Positions 7,260 to 14,323 of a stretch of DNA of 19,207 nt are shown piece by piece. The notes below the pieces were generated by a model. That model had not been told where the DNA came from, did not search any database, and worked only from the letters and a program-made list of their open reading frames with translations. Position 1 is the stretch's first letter, and each line of letters opens with the position of its first letter. The stretch comes from Actinomycetota bacterium (GTDB lineage: Bacteria > Actinomycetota > Aquicultoria > Aquicultorales > Aquicultoraceae), in NCBI GenBank assembly GCA_030017355.1, contig JASEIR010000020.1, positions 1-19,207 on the forward strand. The letters are read 5' to 3'. Both the position numbers and the translations under genes were made by a program.

Positions 7260-7265
7260 CTCCTC

Positions 7266-7973
7266 CTACCGTACAACATAGAAAACTTGAAAAATTAGCA
7301 TGGTCACCAGAATCCCGATTAACCCGCCAGATACAATCTCGAGGGTAGAATGGATGCCAGCATCCATTCTACTATGAAAAACTAGTAGTGCAAGCGCCAA
7401 TCCAAGTGCTGCCACCGCAGGCGAATTACTAATAAATGCAATTGCAGTAAACAGAGCTCCAGCAAGGGCACTATGGCCACTTGGCCAACCTCCCCTTAAA
7501 AAGCTTCCTCCCCCAATCCAAGCTTTAGCTGCTATAACAGCAATCAGCACAATAAGCAAAGATATTAAAGTCAGATGTATTGGCGCTTGGCGTGCTTTTT
7601 GCAATGCAACCAAACTCCAAGTATTTAGCCTTGAGAAAAAGACTAAATAGCCAATTAGAACAGCTGTTATGCTAGCTAAAAGAACAGCTCCAGCTGCAAC
7701 ATTCTTAGCAATCTCAGCCATGGGGTCGTAGGTTGTAGTAACTAAGTCAATGGTTGACTCAACTGCAGTATTTATAAGCTCAGCTACCATAACAAGACCA
7801 GAAGCAAAGATTAAAGCTATAAAAGACCAGGTATCAAGCCGTAAATAAAGCGCCAGACCCAAAACAACAGCTGCCGCGGCAAGATGGATACGCATATTCT
7901 TTTGCGTCCTTAAAACGTAGATTAAACCATCAATTGCATAGTTAAAACTTTGAAGTAAAGATCTGCTCTTCAT
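7266..7973 (-). CDS. Fused DgkA-type lipid kinase and PAP2 phosphatase
   Basis: A 235-residue membrane protein joining two lipid enzymes. Residues 1-112 are a DgkA-family domain (Gram-positive members phosphorylate undecaprenol or diacylglycerol), with three helices and the catalytic AELINTAVESTIDLV block (E65, N68, E72). Residues about 130-235 are a PAP2 phosphatase with PSGH (164-167) and SRMDAGIH (201-208), the C2 and C3 motifs. Together they could phosphorylate and dephosphorylate undecaprenyl carriers for cell-wall synthesis; this is inferred from the families. Oddity: the kinase motif normally AKD reads AKN (K90, N91), replacing an aspartate important in E. coli DgkA. The ATG at 7973 lies 3 bases after the ybeY stop. 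A dgkA gene after ybeY is typical of Firmicutes, and the fusion is known in Gram-positive genomes. Confidence 0.88.
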   Translation of the reverse strand: MKSRSLLQSFNYAIDGLIYVLRTQKNMRIHLAAAAVVLGLALYLRLDTWSFIALIFASGLVMVAELINTAVESTIDLVTTTYDPMAEIAKNVAAGAVLLASITAVLIGYLVFFSRLNTWSLVALQKARQAPIHLTLISLLIVLIAVIAAKAWIGGGSFLRGGWPSGHSALAGALFTAIAFISNSPAVAALGLALALLVFHSRMDAGIHSTLEIVSGGLIGILVTMLIFQVFYVVR

Positions 7974-7976
7974 AAA

Positions 7977-8450
7977 CTAGTGCTCAAGCCTTTCCTTTGA
8001 AAGATTCTTGGCTGAGGTCTTTCCAAAGAAGGCAGAAAGAACGTCTCTCTCGCGCGCCTCCATTTTTTCGGCCTCCGCGTCTTCCTGGTGGTCATAGCCA
8101 AGCAAATGTAAAATTCCATGCGTCAGAAGAAGCCCCATCTCTTGCTCGAAGGTTTGCCCATATTCCTTAGCCTGAGCGCTAGCTACTGCAGGGCAAATCA
8201 CAACATCACCAAGTAAACGAGGAATCCCTTCAACCTGCTCAGATGGTTCCACTTCAAAAGATAAGACATCAGTAGCAGAATCTTTGCCTCTATAGCTAGC
8301 ATTTAATCTGCGTATTTCATCCTCACTGACAAGTGCTATACTCAACTCAGCATCGCTAATGCCTTCTTGCTTTAGTACATACTCTGCAATTTTTTTAAGA
8401 AGCTCTTCATTCACAGATATATCCTGATTGTTACTTATTAAGATTTCCAT
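7977..8450 (-). CDS. ybeY: Endoribonuclease YbeY (rRNA maturation factor)
   Basis: YbeY is a zinc-dependent single-strand endoribonuclease needed for 16S rRNA 3'-end processing and ribosome quality control. The 157-residue product has the UPF0054 signature with three zinc-binding histidines, H111, H115 and H121, in THGILHLLGYDH, and the conserved upstream block RLNASYRGKDSATDVLSF (48-65) and LLGDVVICP (79-87). The ATG at 8450 is chosen: AAGGAG lies 11 bases upstream and the length is then normal; an ATG at 8498 would add 16 unrelated residues. The gene overlaps the end of the HD-domain gene by 20 bases. PhoH, the HD protein and YbeY are a conserved trio in Firmicutes. Confidence 0.95.
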   Translation of the reverse strand: MEILISNNQDISVNEELLKKIAEYVLKQEGISDAELSIALVSEDEIRRLNASYRGKDSATDVLSFEVEPSEQVEGIPRLLGDVVICPAVASAQAKEYGQTFEQEMGLLLTHGILHLLGYDHQEDAEAEKMEARERDVLSAFFGKTSAKNLSKERLEH

Positions 8451-10554
8451 GCGTCGCCAAGCTCCTTGCCTGAGATGTAGCAGATGCTGGATATTCAATT
8501 CTGGTATGATATAGGCTGCTTAGTACCTGGGAGAAGCTTTTAATTATTGTTTCAATATCATTTAATGTAAGATTGCTCTCGCTAAGCTGCCCATCATCTA
8601 GTTTGTTTTGGACAATTCTTCTGATAAGCTGTTCGATTCGACTTGGCGATGGCTTTGTTATAGTTCGTGCTGCTGCTTCAACCGAGTCGGCTAGCATCAC
8701 CAATGCCGCCTCTTTAGTACGCGGGCGTTGCCCTGAGTATCTAAAATCTTCCTCGCTAACTACTTCTTTTACAATGTTTTCTTTTGCTTTATGGTAGAAG
8801 TAAGCAACAATGCTTGTGCCATGGTGTTCGTTTATAATATTCACTATCTCCTTAGGCAAGCGATGCTTTTTAGCAAGCTCAACCCCCTCTTTTACGTGAG
8901 AAGTGATGATCAAGCAGCTCAAGTTTGGATTTGTATGGTCATGAGGATTTTCTCCGCCAATCTGGTTCTCTACAAAAAATAGCGGTCTTTTTACTTTTCC
9001 AATGTCGTGATAATATGCCCCGACCCTTGCTAAAAGCGGATTAGCTCCAATTGCTTCTGCGGCACTCTCAGCAAGATTTCCCGCCATAACACTATGGTTA
9101 TAAGTCCCTGGTGCCTTCATCATTAACTCCCTTAGAAGAGGCTGGTTTGCATAAGATAGCTCAACCAATTTAATATCTGTTGTAATTCCAGAGAGCTTTT
9201 CAAGAAATGGCAGCGCTCCGGCAGTTAAAACCGCGGTTGAGATTCCACCCAATAGCCCCCAACCAAGATTCCTTAAAATCTCAAACCAATCAGGACTGCT
9301 TAGAAGCGTGGTCAACAGCGCAAGGATTGCTGTCGCTAGTGTAACCCACGTGCCAGCTAACACTAAATCAGTGCGGTGCCTGATGTGATATATGGCATGG
9401 ATTGCAAAAATGCCGGTTAATAAACCATATAAAACATACTGGTAATTCTGGCCTGCAATCAATCCTGAAAAAAGACTTATTACAAGAACCATGAGAACAG
9501 CAAGCTCAACGTTAAATAGCAGCACTGTAAGCATTGCTGCTGCCCCTACAGGAATGAGGTAAAACGAGTAGAACGGGCCAACAAATTTGGCAACAAGAAC
9601 TGTTGTTATAAATATAATAGCAAGCACTGATATCAATCGATCGCTGTCATAAATCTTTCGCTGGTAATTATACAAATAAAGACTGAATGCAAAGAATGTA
9701 ATCAATGCGAATAGGGCTAAGCCCGCAAGCCTGGTGATATCTACGCCTCTTTGCATCAAACCAAGCTCTTTAAGTATTTTTATCTGGGTGCTCGTTACGA
9801 TCTCGCCTTCACGTATTACTATCTCGCCTTTTTGCTTGCTTACAACAATTGGGGCAACACCTGCAGCAGCTTCTGCTCTTAGCCTTTCAGTTGATCTTTC
9901 GTCATAGAAGTAATTGGGCTTTAAGAAAACTGTTCCTACTTCTGTAATGATGGATTTCTCATTCTCATTATCGGTTAAACTGTTAATTGCTTCCCTAAAC
10001 TCATTTTTCTTTTTATCGATGTTCTCAGGGGTAATTTGGTCTCTGTAAAGCTGGTCTATTTGGCTAACCACTTTTGACTCAACTGCATTAAGATCGTTAT
10101 CTGGGATGATAAGCATTATTCCAAGCACGCTTTTGTTAAAGGAAGGATCAGCTTGTTTTATTAAAAGGTCAAGCTTTGCCTCTGGAGTTAAAGCCTGGTT
10201 AGCCCTTACTTGCCTAACCAGGCCAAAGAACTTATGGATGGAATCAGTGACTCGGGCTTCAACTACCCAATCCCTAGTGTAAACCTTCTGAACGTGTGAA
10301 GCTGCTTCCCTACGAAGTGCATTTGTCTTCTCGAAGTCAGTAAACTCGACGTTTCGTGAGGCTTTAACAGTTTTTGGGCTTGGTTTGCCAATCTTGATAC
10401 CGGTTAGCCTATCAGGTAAAAAATCAATGGTTAATACAGCTAGGGTGACTGAAAAGATAAATAAGACAAGTATTGATCGACGAAGTGTGGTGCCTCGCCA
10501 ATCAATGATCCTACGAAGCTCTTTGATTTTTTTAGCGCCAATGTTGGCGGTCAT
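8431..10554 (-). CDS. pgpH: 7TM-HD membrane phosphohydrolase (PgpH family, c-di-AMP phosphodiesterase)
   Basis: A 707-residue membrane protein of the 7TMR-HD family, typified by Listeria PgpH, which hydrolyses the second messenger c-di-AMP. Layout: N-terminal membrane helix (27-45), extracytoplasmic domain (about 55-270), a run of about seven helices (275-450), and a cytoplasmic HD domain (about 470-685). HD residues: H487 in YNHSVMAGNL, H516-D517 in YYHDIGK, H577-H578 in NEHHG and D623 in MLADSVEAA. Substrate specificity is inferred from the family. The ATG overlaps the phoH stop as ATGA, and its own end overlaps ybeY, so the genes are likely translated as a unit. No diadenylate cyclase gene lies in the window. 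The product is of full length and shows no disruption. Confidence 0.93.
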   Translation of the reverse strand: MTANIGAKKIKELRRIIDWRGTTLRRSILVLFIFSVTLAVLTIDFLPDRLTGIKIGKPSPKTVKASRNVEFTDFEKTNALRREAASHVQKVYTRDWVVEARVTDSIHKFFGLVRQVRANQALTPEAKLDLLIKQADPSFNKSVLGIMLIIPDNDLNAVESKVVSQIDQLYRDQITPENIDKKKNEFREAINSLTDNENEKSIITEVGTVFLKPNYFYDERSTERLRAEAAAGVAPIVVSKQKGEIVIREGEIVTSTQIKILKELGLMQRGVDITRLAGLALFALITFFAFSLYLYNYQRKIYDSDRLISVLAIIFITTVLVAKFVGPFYSFYLIPVGAAAMLTVLLFNVELAVLMVLVISLFSGLIAGQNYQYVLYGLLTGIFAIHAIYHIRHRTDLVLAGTWVTLATAILALLTTLLSSPDWFEILRNLGWGLLGGISTAVLTAGALPFLEKLSGITTDIKLVELSYANQPLLRELMMKAPGTYNHSVMAGNLAESAAEAIGANPLLARVGAYYHDIGKVKRPLFFVENQIGGENPHDHTNPNLSCLIITSHVKEGVELAKKHRLPKEIVNIINEHHGTSIVAYFYHKAKENIVKEVVSEEDFRYSGQRPRTKEAALVMLADSVEAAARTITKPSPSRIEQLIRRIVQNKLDDGQLSESNLTLNDIETIIKSFSQVLSSLYHTRIEYPASATSQARSLATHGNLNK

Positions 10555-11375
10555 GGCTGCTTCTTTGAACCTCTCTGATCGTCATACCGCTTATATGCTT
10601 CGACTATACTTTGAACAAGCTTATGACGGACCACATCGCGGGCTGATAGCTTAATAAAGCTAATACCATTTATCCCAGCTAAAATGCTCTCTACAACCAA
10701 CAAACCGGAATGCTGCCCTTGTGGTAAGTCTATCTGAGTAATATCGCCGGTAACAACTACCTTCGAGCCAAAACCAAGCCGGGTTAGAAACATCTTCATT
10801 TGCTCCGGCGATGTATTTTGTGCCTCATCCAATATTATAAATGAATCATTTAAGGTACGGCCTCTCATGTAAGCAAGAGGTGCTACCTCTATAATGCCCT
10901 TCTCCATTAATAATTGAAACTGCTCAGCATCCATCATATCATAAAGCGCATCATAGAGTGGACGTAAATATGGGTCGACTTTTTGATATAGGTCACCTGG
11001 CAGATAACCAAGTTTCTCACCAGCTTCAACTGCCGGTCTTGTTAATATGATTCTTCCTACCTCTTTATCCTTTAAAGCACGCACAGCCATAGCCATCGCA
11101 AGATAGGTCTTTCCTGTGCCAGCTGGACCTACCGCAAATGTTACCGTGCTCTTACGAATTGCATCAACATAGGCTTTCTGCCCTGCCGTTTTAGGCCCAA
11201 TTACTTTCCTGCGATTGGTAATGATAATGTCAGAGTAGATACTGGAAGGAGAAATTTGATTATTATCAAGAACCAGCTCGATGATGTGCTCAATGTTTTG
11301 AGGTGTTAGCTGTTGTCCACTTGATAGCACATTAAGTAGTTCTTTAAAAACCGCTGCTACAGCTTCTGCTTCCAC
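10551..11375 (-). CDS. phoH: PhoH family ATPase, main open frame (5' end frameshifted)
   Basis: PhoH/YbeZ proteins are ATPases with a RecA-like fold related to superfamily 1 helicases and act with YbeY in RNA metabolism. The frame contains Walker A GPAGTGKT (83-90), TRPAVEAGEKLGYLPGD (112-128), Walker B ILDEAQN (181-187) and VVTGDITQIDLP (207-218). From the only possible start in this frame, a GTG at 11375, the product is 274 residues, about 45-50 short at the N-terminus, and no Shine-Dalgarno site is at a proper distance. The missing N-terminal domain is encoded directly upstream in another frame (11374-11523). The full gene is therefore 10551-11523 with one frameshift near 11373. The cause may be a sequencing error, a real mutation or, less likely, recoding. 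If real, the ATPase core could still be made only by reinitiation. Confidence 0.9.
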   Translation of the reverse strand: MEAEAVAAVFKELLNVLSSGQQLTPQNIEHIIELVLDNNQISPSSIYSDIIITNRRKVIGPKTAGQKAYVDAIRKSTVTFAVGPAGTGKTYLAMAMAVRALKDKEVGRIILTRPAVEAGEKLGYLPGDLYQKVDPYLRPLYDALYDMMDAEQFQLLMEKGIIEVAPLAYMRGRTLNDSFIILDEAQNTSPEQMKMFLTRLGFGSKVVVTGDITQIDLPQGQHSGLLVVESILAGINGISFIKLSARDVVRHKLVQSIVEAYKRYDDQRGSKKQP

Positions 11376-11523
11376 CCTTTATGGCTATTTCATTTCCTCT
11401 TACCAATATGGTGCTCTTAAATTTTTTCTCGATTATTTTTAAGAACTTATCCTGATGACCAAGAAGATCAACCATAGATTGGTCGCCAGGAACAGTTACT
11501 TTTATCTCTCTAATTCCAGCCAA
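11344..11523 (-). pseudogene. phoH: PhoH N-terminal segment in a shifted frame
   Basis: This short frame of 59 codons starts at a TTG at 11523, with AAAGGAG about 14 bases upstream. Its first 50 residues read LAGIREIKVTVPGDQSMVDL followed by LGHQDKFLKIIEKKF, then KSTILVRGNEIAIKG, which is the typical N-terminal KH-like domain of PhoH. After KG (11374-11379) homology jumps to the main phoH frame (EAEAVAAVFKELL), and the short frame runs into nonsense and a stop at 11344. Skipping one base at about 11373, or restoring one lost base, rejoins the two parts. It is therefore the 5' part of phoH and not a separate small gene. Confidence 0.85.
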
Positions 11524-11554
11524 TTTTGGCTATATCACTCCTTTAAATTAAAAA

Positions 11555-11563
11555 ATTATAGCA
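11555..11563 (-). promoter_or_regulatory. Extended -10 promoter for phoH-pgpH-ybeY
   Basis: The minus strand reads TGCTATAAT, a perfect extended -10 element (TGnTATAAT). Transcription would start near 11548, giving a leader of about 25 bases with AAAGGAG before the phoH TTG start. No clear -35 hexamer is visible, which is tolerated with an extended -10. Placement at the head of the phoH cluster fits. Confidence 0.6.
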
Positions 11564-11578
11564 CACTTTTAAAAATCT

Positions 11579-11607
11579 AGAAGTTAGGAGCCAGAAGTTA
11601 GCAATTT
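11579..11607. repeat. Short tandem repeat in the HIT-phoH spacer
   Basis: Two exact AGAAGTTAG copies (11579-11587 and 11593-11601) are spaced by 14 bases. The second continues into TTAGCAATTT, which recurs at 19112 and in a near copy at 734. The repeat reaches the stop codon of the HIT gene at 11606-11608. Confidence 0.5.
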
Positions 11608-11950
11608 ATCCTGGTGGCCAGGTGAATTTTCTTCCGCCTAGTAAGTGAAAATGTACATGATAGACCTCCTGCCCTGCATTTGGACCGTTGTTTACAACCA
11701 ATCGGTATCCATCCTCAGCTACGCCCTCTTTCCTAGCTAGAGCATTAGCAACAAGCATTATTCGGCCTAAAAGCTCAGCATCCTCCTGCTCTACACCAGC
11801 AATTTTTGAGATATGCTTCTTTGGGATAATTAAAATATGAACTGGTGCTTGCGGCCTGATATCCCGGAAAGCTAAGACTTGGTCATCCTCATAAACAATA
11901 TCTGCAGGAATCTCTCGGTCAACAATTTTGCAAAACAGATCTTTTTCCAT
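11606..11950 (-). CDS. HIT family (HinT-type) nucleotide hydrolase
   Basis: A 114-residue histidine-triad protein of the HinT branch, which hydrolyses purine nucleoside phosphoramidates such as AMP-NH2 and forms homodimers in the cytosol. The triad is intact as HVHFH (H98, H100, H102) in VYHVHFHLLGGRKFTWPPG. The N-terminal FCKIVDREIPADIVYEDD and central AFRDIRPQAPVHILIIPKKH are canonical. The ATG at 11950 has a very strong purine-rich site, GGGGGAAGGTGG, directly upstream. It lies between mtaB and phoH, a position shared with many Firmicutes and Actinomycetota, where its role in the cluster is unknown. No clear terminator follows. Confidence 0.94.
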   Translation of the reverse strand: MEKDLFCKIVDREIPADIVYEDDQVLAFRDIRPQAPVHILIIPKKHISKIAGVEQEDAELLGRIMLVANALARKEGVAEDGYRLVVNNGPNAGQEVYHVHFHLLGGRKFTWPPG

Positions 11951-11969
11951 CCACCTTCCCCCTTATATT

Positions 11970-12058
11970 GCCAATAGCCAATATAATTTTATATAGCTAA
12001 GTAGCCAATAGCCAATCTATTTTCCTCTATTGCCTATTTGGCTCTTGGCTACTTGGCT
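11970..12058. repeat. GCCAAT repeat array at the mtaB-HIT junction
   Basis: GCCAATAGCCAAT occurs exactly at 11970-11982 and 12004-12016, 34 bases apart. Inverted copies TTGGCT lie at 12038, 12045 and 12053. AGCCAATAGCCAA (12003-12015) can pair with TTGGCTCTTGGCT (12038-12050) at 12 of 13 positions, forming a hairpin around the mtaB stop at 12017-12019. The array continues into the last codons of mtaB. The hairpin has no U-run after it. Confidence 0.65.
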
Positions 12059-13321
12059 GCTTTTAATACTTCCATAAAGAACCGTTTCTTCCTGCTTTGT
12101 TATCTCAACTGTAACCAGCTTACCTATGATTTCACGCGGTCCCTCGCAATAAACACGAATATAATTATCGCTCATGCCGGAAAGGTATTTCCCCTGTTCG
12201 CGTTCAACTAAAATTCTCATGCGTTTTCCCAAGTAACTTGACGCGTAGGATGCTGATAAATCACGCCCTATATCAATAAGCGCAGCCGAACGCTCATCCT
12301 TGACAGCACCAGGAATCTGCTCAGGATAAGTAGCAGCGGGCGTTCCTTTTCTAGGCGAGAACTTAAACACATGTAGTTTGCTAAAGCCCACTTTTTTAAC
12401 CAGCTTGATGCTATCCTCAAAATCGCGTTCCGTTTCTCCTGGAAAACCAACAATAATATCAGTTGTAATGGCAAGATCTTTAATTTTACTTTTTAGCTCG
12501 TCTGTCCGTTCTGCAAATTCCTCTGCAGTATAATGCCTATTCATTGCCTTCAGTATACGGTTGCTCCCACTCTGAAGCGGTATATGAAGATGGTTGCAAA
12601 GCTTATCAGACGACGTCATCAGGTCTATTATTTGCGGCGTAACCTCGTTAAGCTCTATGGAGCTTAACCGAATTCGCCCTAACTGCGGGATTTCTACCAA
12701 CCTTGCCAGAAGGTCACCCAAGCCGGTACCTGTATTCGCACCGTAAAGGCCTAAATGAATACCAGTTAAAACCACTTCCTGGGTTCCACCTGCAACAAGG
12801 CGGTTAACCTCATCAAATACTTCTGGGATTGGACGGCTCCAGAGATTGCTTCGAACATGCGGGACAATGCAGTAGCTACAAAACTGGTTACAGCCATCTT
12901 GCACCTTAACCAGTGCGCGTGTATGCAGAGATGTGGCGGGCTTGGCCCCATCCCCATTCATGCTTTCTATGCCAAGCTTTTCAAAAAGTAGATATGGTAT
13001 TTTTGACTTATCTTCATTTCCAAGTACCAAATCAACACCGCTTATAGACGCAATCTCTTTTCGGTCCGAGTCTGCATAACAACCAGTAACGATAACGGTT
13101 GCTTCGGGGTTTTTCTTAATTGCACGCCGTATAAGCTGCCTCGACTTATGGCTGGCAACAGAAGTGACTGTACAACTATTGATTATGTACACATCAGCTT
13201 TGGCAGAAAAATCCACATAACGCCAGCCATATTTTTCCATCTCGGCAATTATTTGCTCTCCTTCGTATTGATTGACTTTGCAGCCAAGTGTATGTATAGA
13301 AAAGCTTGCCTTATCCTTCAT
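12017..13321 (-). CDS. mtaB: tRNA t6A37 methylthiotransferase MtaB
   Basis: MtaB is a radical-SAM enzyme that converts t6A to ms2t6A at position 37 of ANN-decoding tRNAs, improving decoding accuracy. The 434 residues show the UPF0004 domain with TLGCKVNQYE and cysteines C14, C50 and C81 for the auxiliary 4Fe-4S cluster; the radical-SAM motif GCNQFCSYC (C144, C148, C151) followed by IVPHVRS; and a C-terminal TRAM domain (about 365-420). GCKVNQYE at the N-terminus favours MtaB over MiaB (LGCQMN) and RimO. The last 15 residues (KSSQVAKSQIGNRGK) go beyond the TRAM domain and are encoded by the GCCAA-type repeat found in the spacer. The gene follows the LuxR-type regulator with a 144-base spacer and probably has its own promoter; its ribosome-binding site is weak. 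Confidence 0.95.
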   Translation of the reverse strand: MKDKASFSIHTLGCKVNQYEGEQIIAEMEKYGWRYVDFSAKADVYIINSCTVTSVASHKSRQLIRRAIKKNPEATVIVTGCYADSDRKEIASISGVDLVLGNEDKSKIPYLLFEKLGIESMNGDGAKPATSLHTRALVKVQDGCNQFCSYCIVPHVRSNLWSRPIPEVFDEVNRLVAGGTQEVVLTGIHLGLYGANTGTGLGDLLARLVEIPQLGRIRLSSIELNEVTPQIIDLMTSSDKLCNHLHIPLQSGSNRILKAMNRHYTAEEFAERTDELKSKIKDLAITTDIIVGFPGETERDFEDSIKLVKKVGFSKLHVFKFSPRKGTPAATYPEQIPGAVKDERSAALIDIGRDLSASYASSYLGKRMRILVEREQGKYLSGMSDNYIRVYCEGPREIIGKLVTVEITKQEETVLYGSIKSSQVAKSQIGNRGK

Positions 13322-13384
13322 AAACCAGTTAATAAAAAGCTAATGACCTTCCTTCATTTTATATATTTTTGCTACTAATATTTT

Positions 13385-13413
13385 GTCCTCTTTATCGACC
13401 TGTGGCAACAGGC
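13385..13413 (-). promoter_or_regulatory. Candidate promoter for mtaB
   Basis: On the minus strand TTGCCA (-35 like) is followed 17 bases later by CAAAAT (4 of 6 matches to the -10 consensus), about 65 bases before the mtaB start. The -35 overlaps the palindromes at 13399-13422. This is a weak call based on spacing and position. Confidence 0.25.
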
Positions 13414-13422
13414 TTAAGCCTG
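13399..13422. repeat. Overlapping palindromes upstream of mtaB
   Basis: CCTGTggcaACAGG (13399-13412) and the perfect 14-base palindrome CAGGCTTAAGCCTG (13409-13422) share CAGG, so only one hairpin can form at a time. The arrangement resembles short palindromic repeats dispersed in bacterial genomes. It lies between the regulator gene and mtaB and could act as a weak terminator, an operator or a mobile palindrome. Confidence 0.5.
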
Positions 13423-13465
13423 AGAGCTTATAATCATTATCGCATGGAAGAAGGTTGGCTAAGGA

Positions 13466-14095
13466 TTAAATGATTAATGAGTTCCTGAAAGCTATTGCTA
13501 CAGCCTGAGCCCTATCCTTTGCTTGAAGCTTCCTAAGTATTTGCTTTACATGTGTATTTACTGTCTCAACACTTAAGTTGAGATGCGAGGCTATTTCCTT
13601 ATTTGAGTACCCGCCAGCCATTAATTCTATTGTTTGCTTTTGCCTTGGCGTAAGATATATTGACCCATCATTTGCCATCCGTTTTACGCCAAAAACAGCT
13701 GAAGCCAGCTTTGGATGAATATATATTTCATCTGCTAGAGCAGTTTTTATTGCCACAATTAGCTCATCTTGCGTTACGCTATTAAGCAAGAAAGCATGTA
13801 CACCTTCCTTGAGAGCTTCTTCAAAATATTTACCTTGATCGGCACTTGAAATTACTATGTATTTTATGCTTGGGTTATCAAGTTTGCAGACCTTCACTAT
13901 TTCACAAACCGAGCCATCAGGAAGTTGAAAACTGGCTATAACAACATCGGGAGAAAGCGATTTTATCTTTGGAATTGCCTCTGCACATGAGGTTGCGGAT
14001 GATATAACAGAGACTTCGCCACTTATTCCAAGCACTGCTTTGAGGCCTTCTATAACCAAGGGATAAGCGCTAACTATGATTGCTTTCGTTTCCAA
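13466..14095 (-). CDS. LuxR/NarL-family regulator with degenerate receiver domain
   Basis: A 209-residue transcription factor with a CheY-like receiver (about 1-117) and a C-terminal LuxR helix-turn-helix (about 148-203: YLTPRQKQTIEL, then SNKEIASHLNLSVETVNTHV). The HTH is intact, so DNA binding is expected. The receiver lacks its phosphorylation site: the acidic pair after strand 1 reads SA in AIIVSAYPLV, the acceptor aspartate is serine in DVVIASFQLPDG (residue 55), and the conserved lysine is asparagine in FLLNSV. It should therefore work without classical phosphorylation, and no sensor kinase gene is nearby. The start is a TTG at 14095, with GGAGG 5-6 bases upstream; a TTG at 14122 would add nine residues. 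It interrupts the usual rsmE-mtaB adjacency, has spacers on both sides and may be monocistronic. Targets are unknown. Confidence 0.88.
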   Translation of the reverse strand: METKAIIVSAYPLVIEGLKAVLGISGEVSVISSATSCAEAIPKIKSLSPDVVIASFQLPDGSVCEIVKVCKLDNPSIKYIVISSADQGKYFEEALKEGVHAFLLNSVTQDELIVAIKTALADEIYIHPKLASAVFGVKRMANDGSIYLTPRQKQTIELMAGGYSNKEIASHLNLSVETVNTHVKQILRKLQAKDRAQAVAIAFRNSLII

Positions 14096-14323
14096 AATAA
14101 CCTCCGCTCCTGCTAATAACAACTGGCACTATGGGTTATCTCAACAATTCGAATGTGAGCAGAGTAAAAGGATAACTTTAGATAAGTGTAGCATAGCCTC
14201 ACCCATTATGGTTATTCTTTTTCTTACTGCTATTGGAACACAACCTATTGCAGATCGTCAATTAATAATTTGGGCCCAATTCTTATTGCCAATTGGTTTA
14301 TTTCCTATTGGTTCATTTAGATA
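14096..14323. other. Spacer between rsmE and the LuxR-type regulator
   Basis: I see no convincing gene here. It holds small palindromes (TTGGGCCCAA at 14270-14279, CCAATTGG at 14289-14296, with CCTATTGG at 14304-14311), related in flavour to the GCCAATAGCC spacer repeats near 12000. On the minus strand GGCTATGCTACACT could hold a -10 element for the regulator, but no matching -35 is present. Confidence 0.35.

Noticed and set aside
8451..8498. Longer ybeY start adding 16 residues
   Set aside because: The extra residues do not fit the family, overlap pgpH further, and the ATG at 8450 has its own AAGGAG.
12268..12474. 68-codon minus-strand open frame
   Set aside because: Out-of-frame shadow inside mtaB, which is intact across this region.
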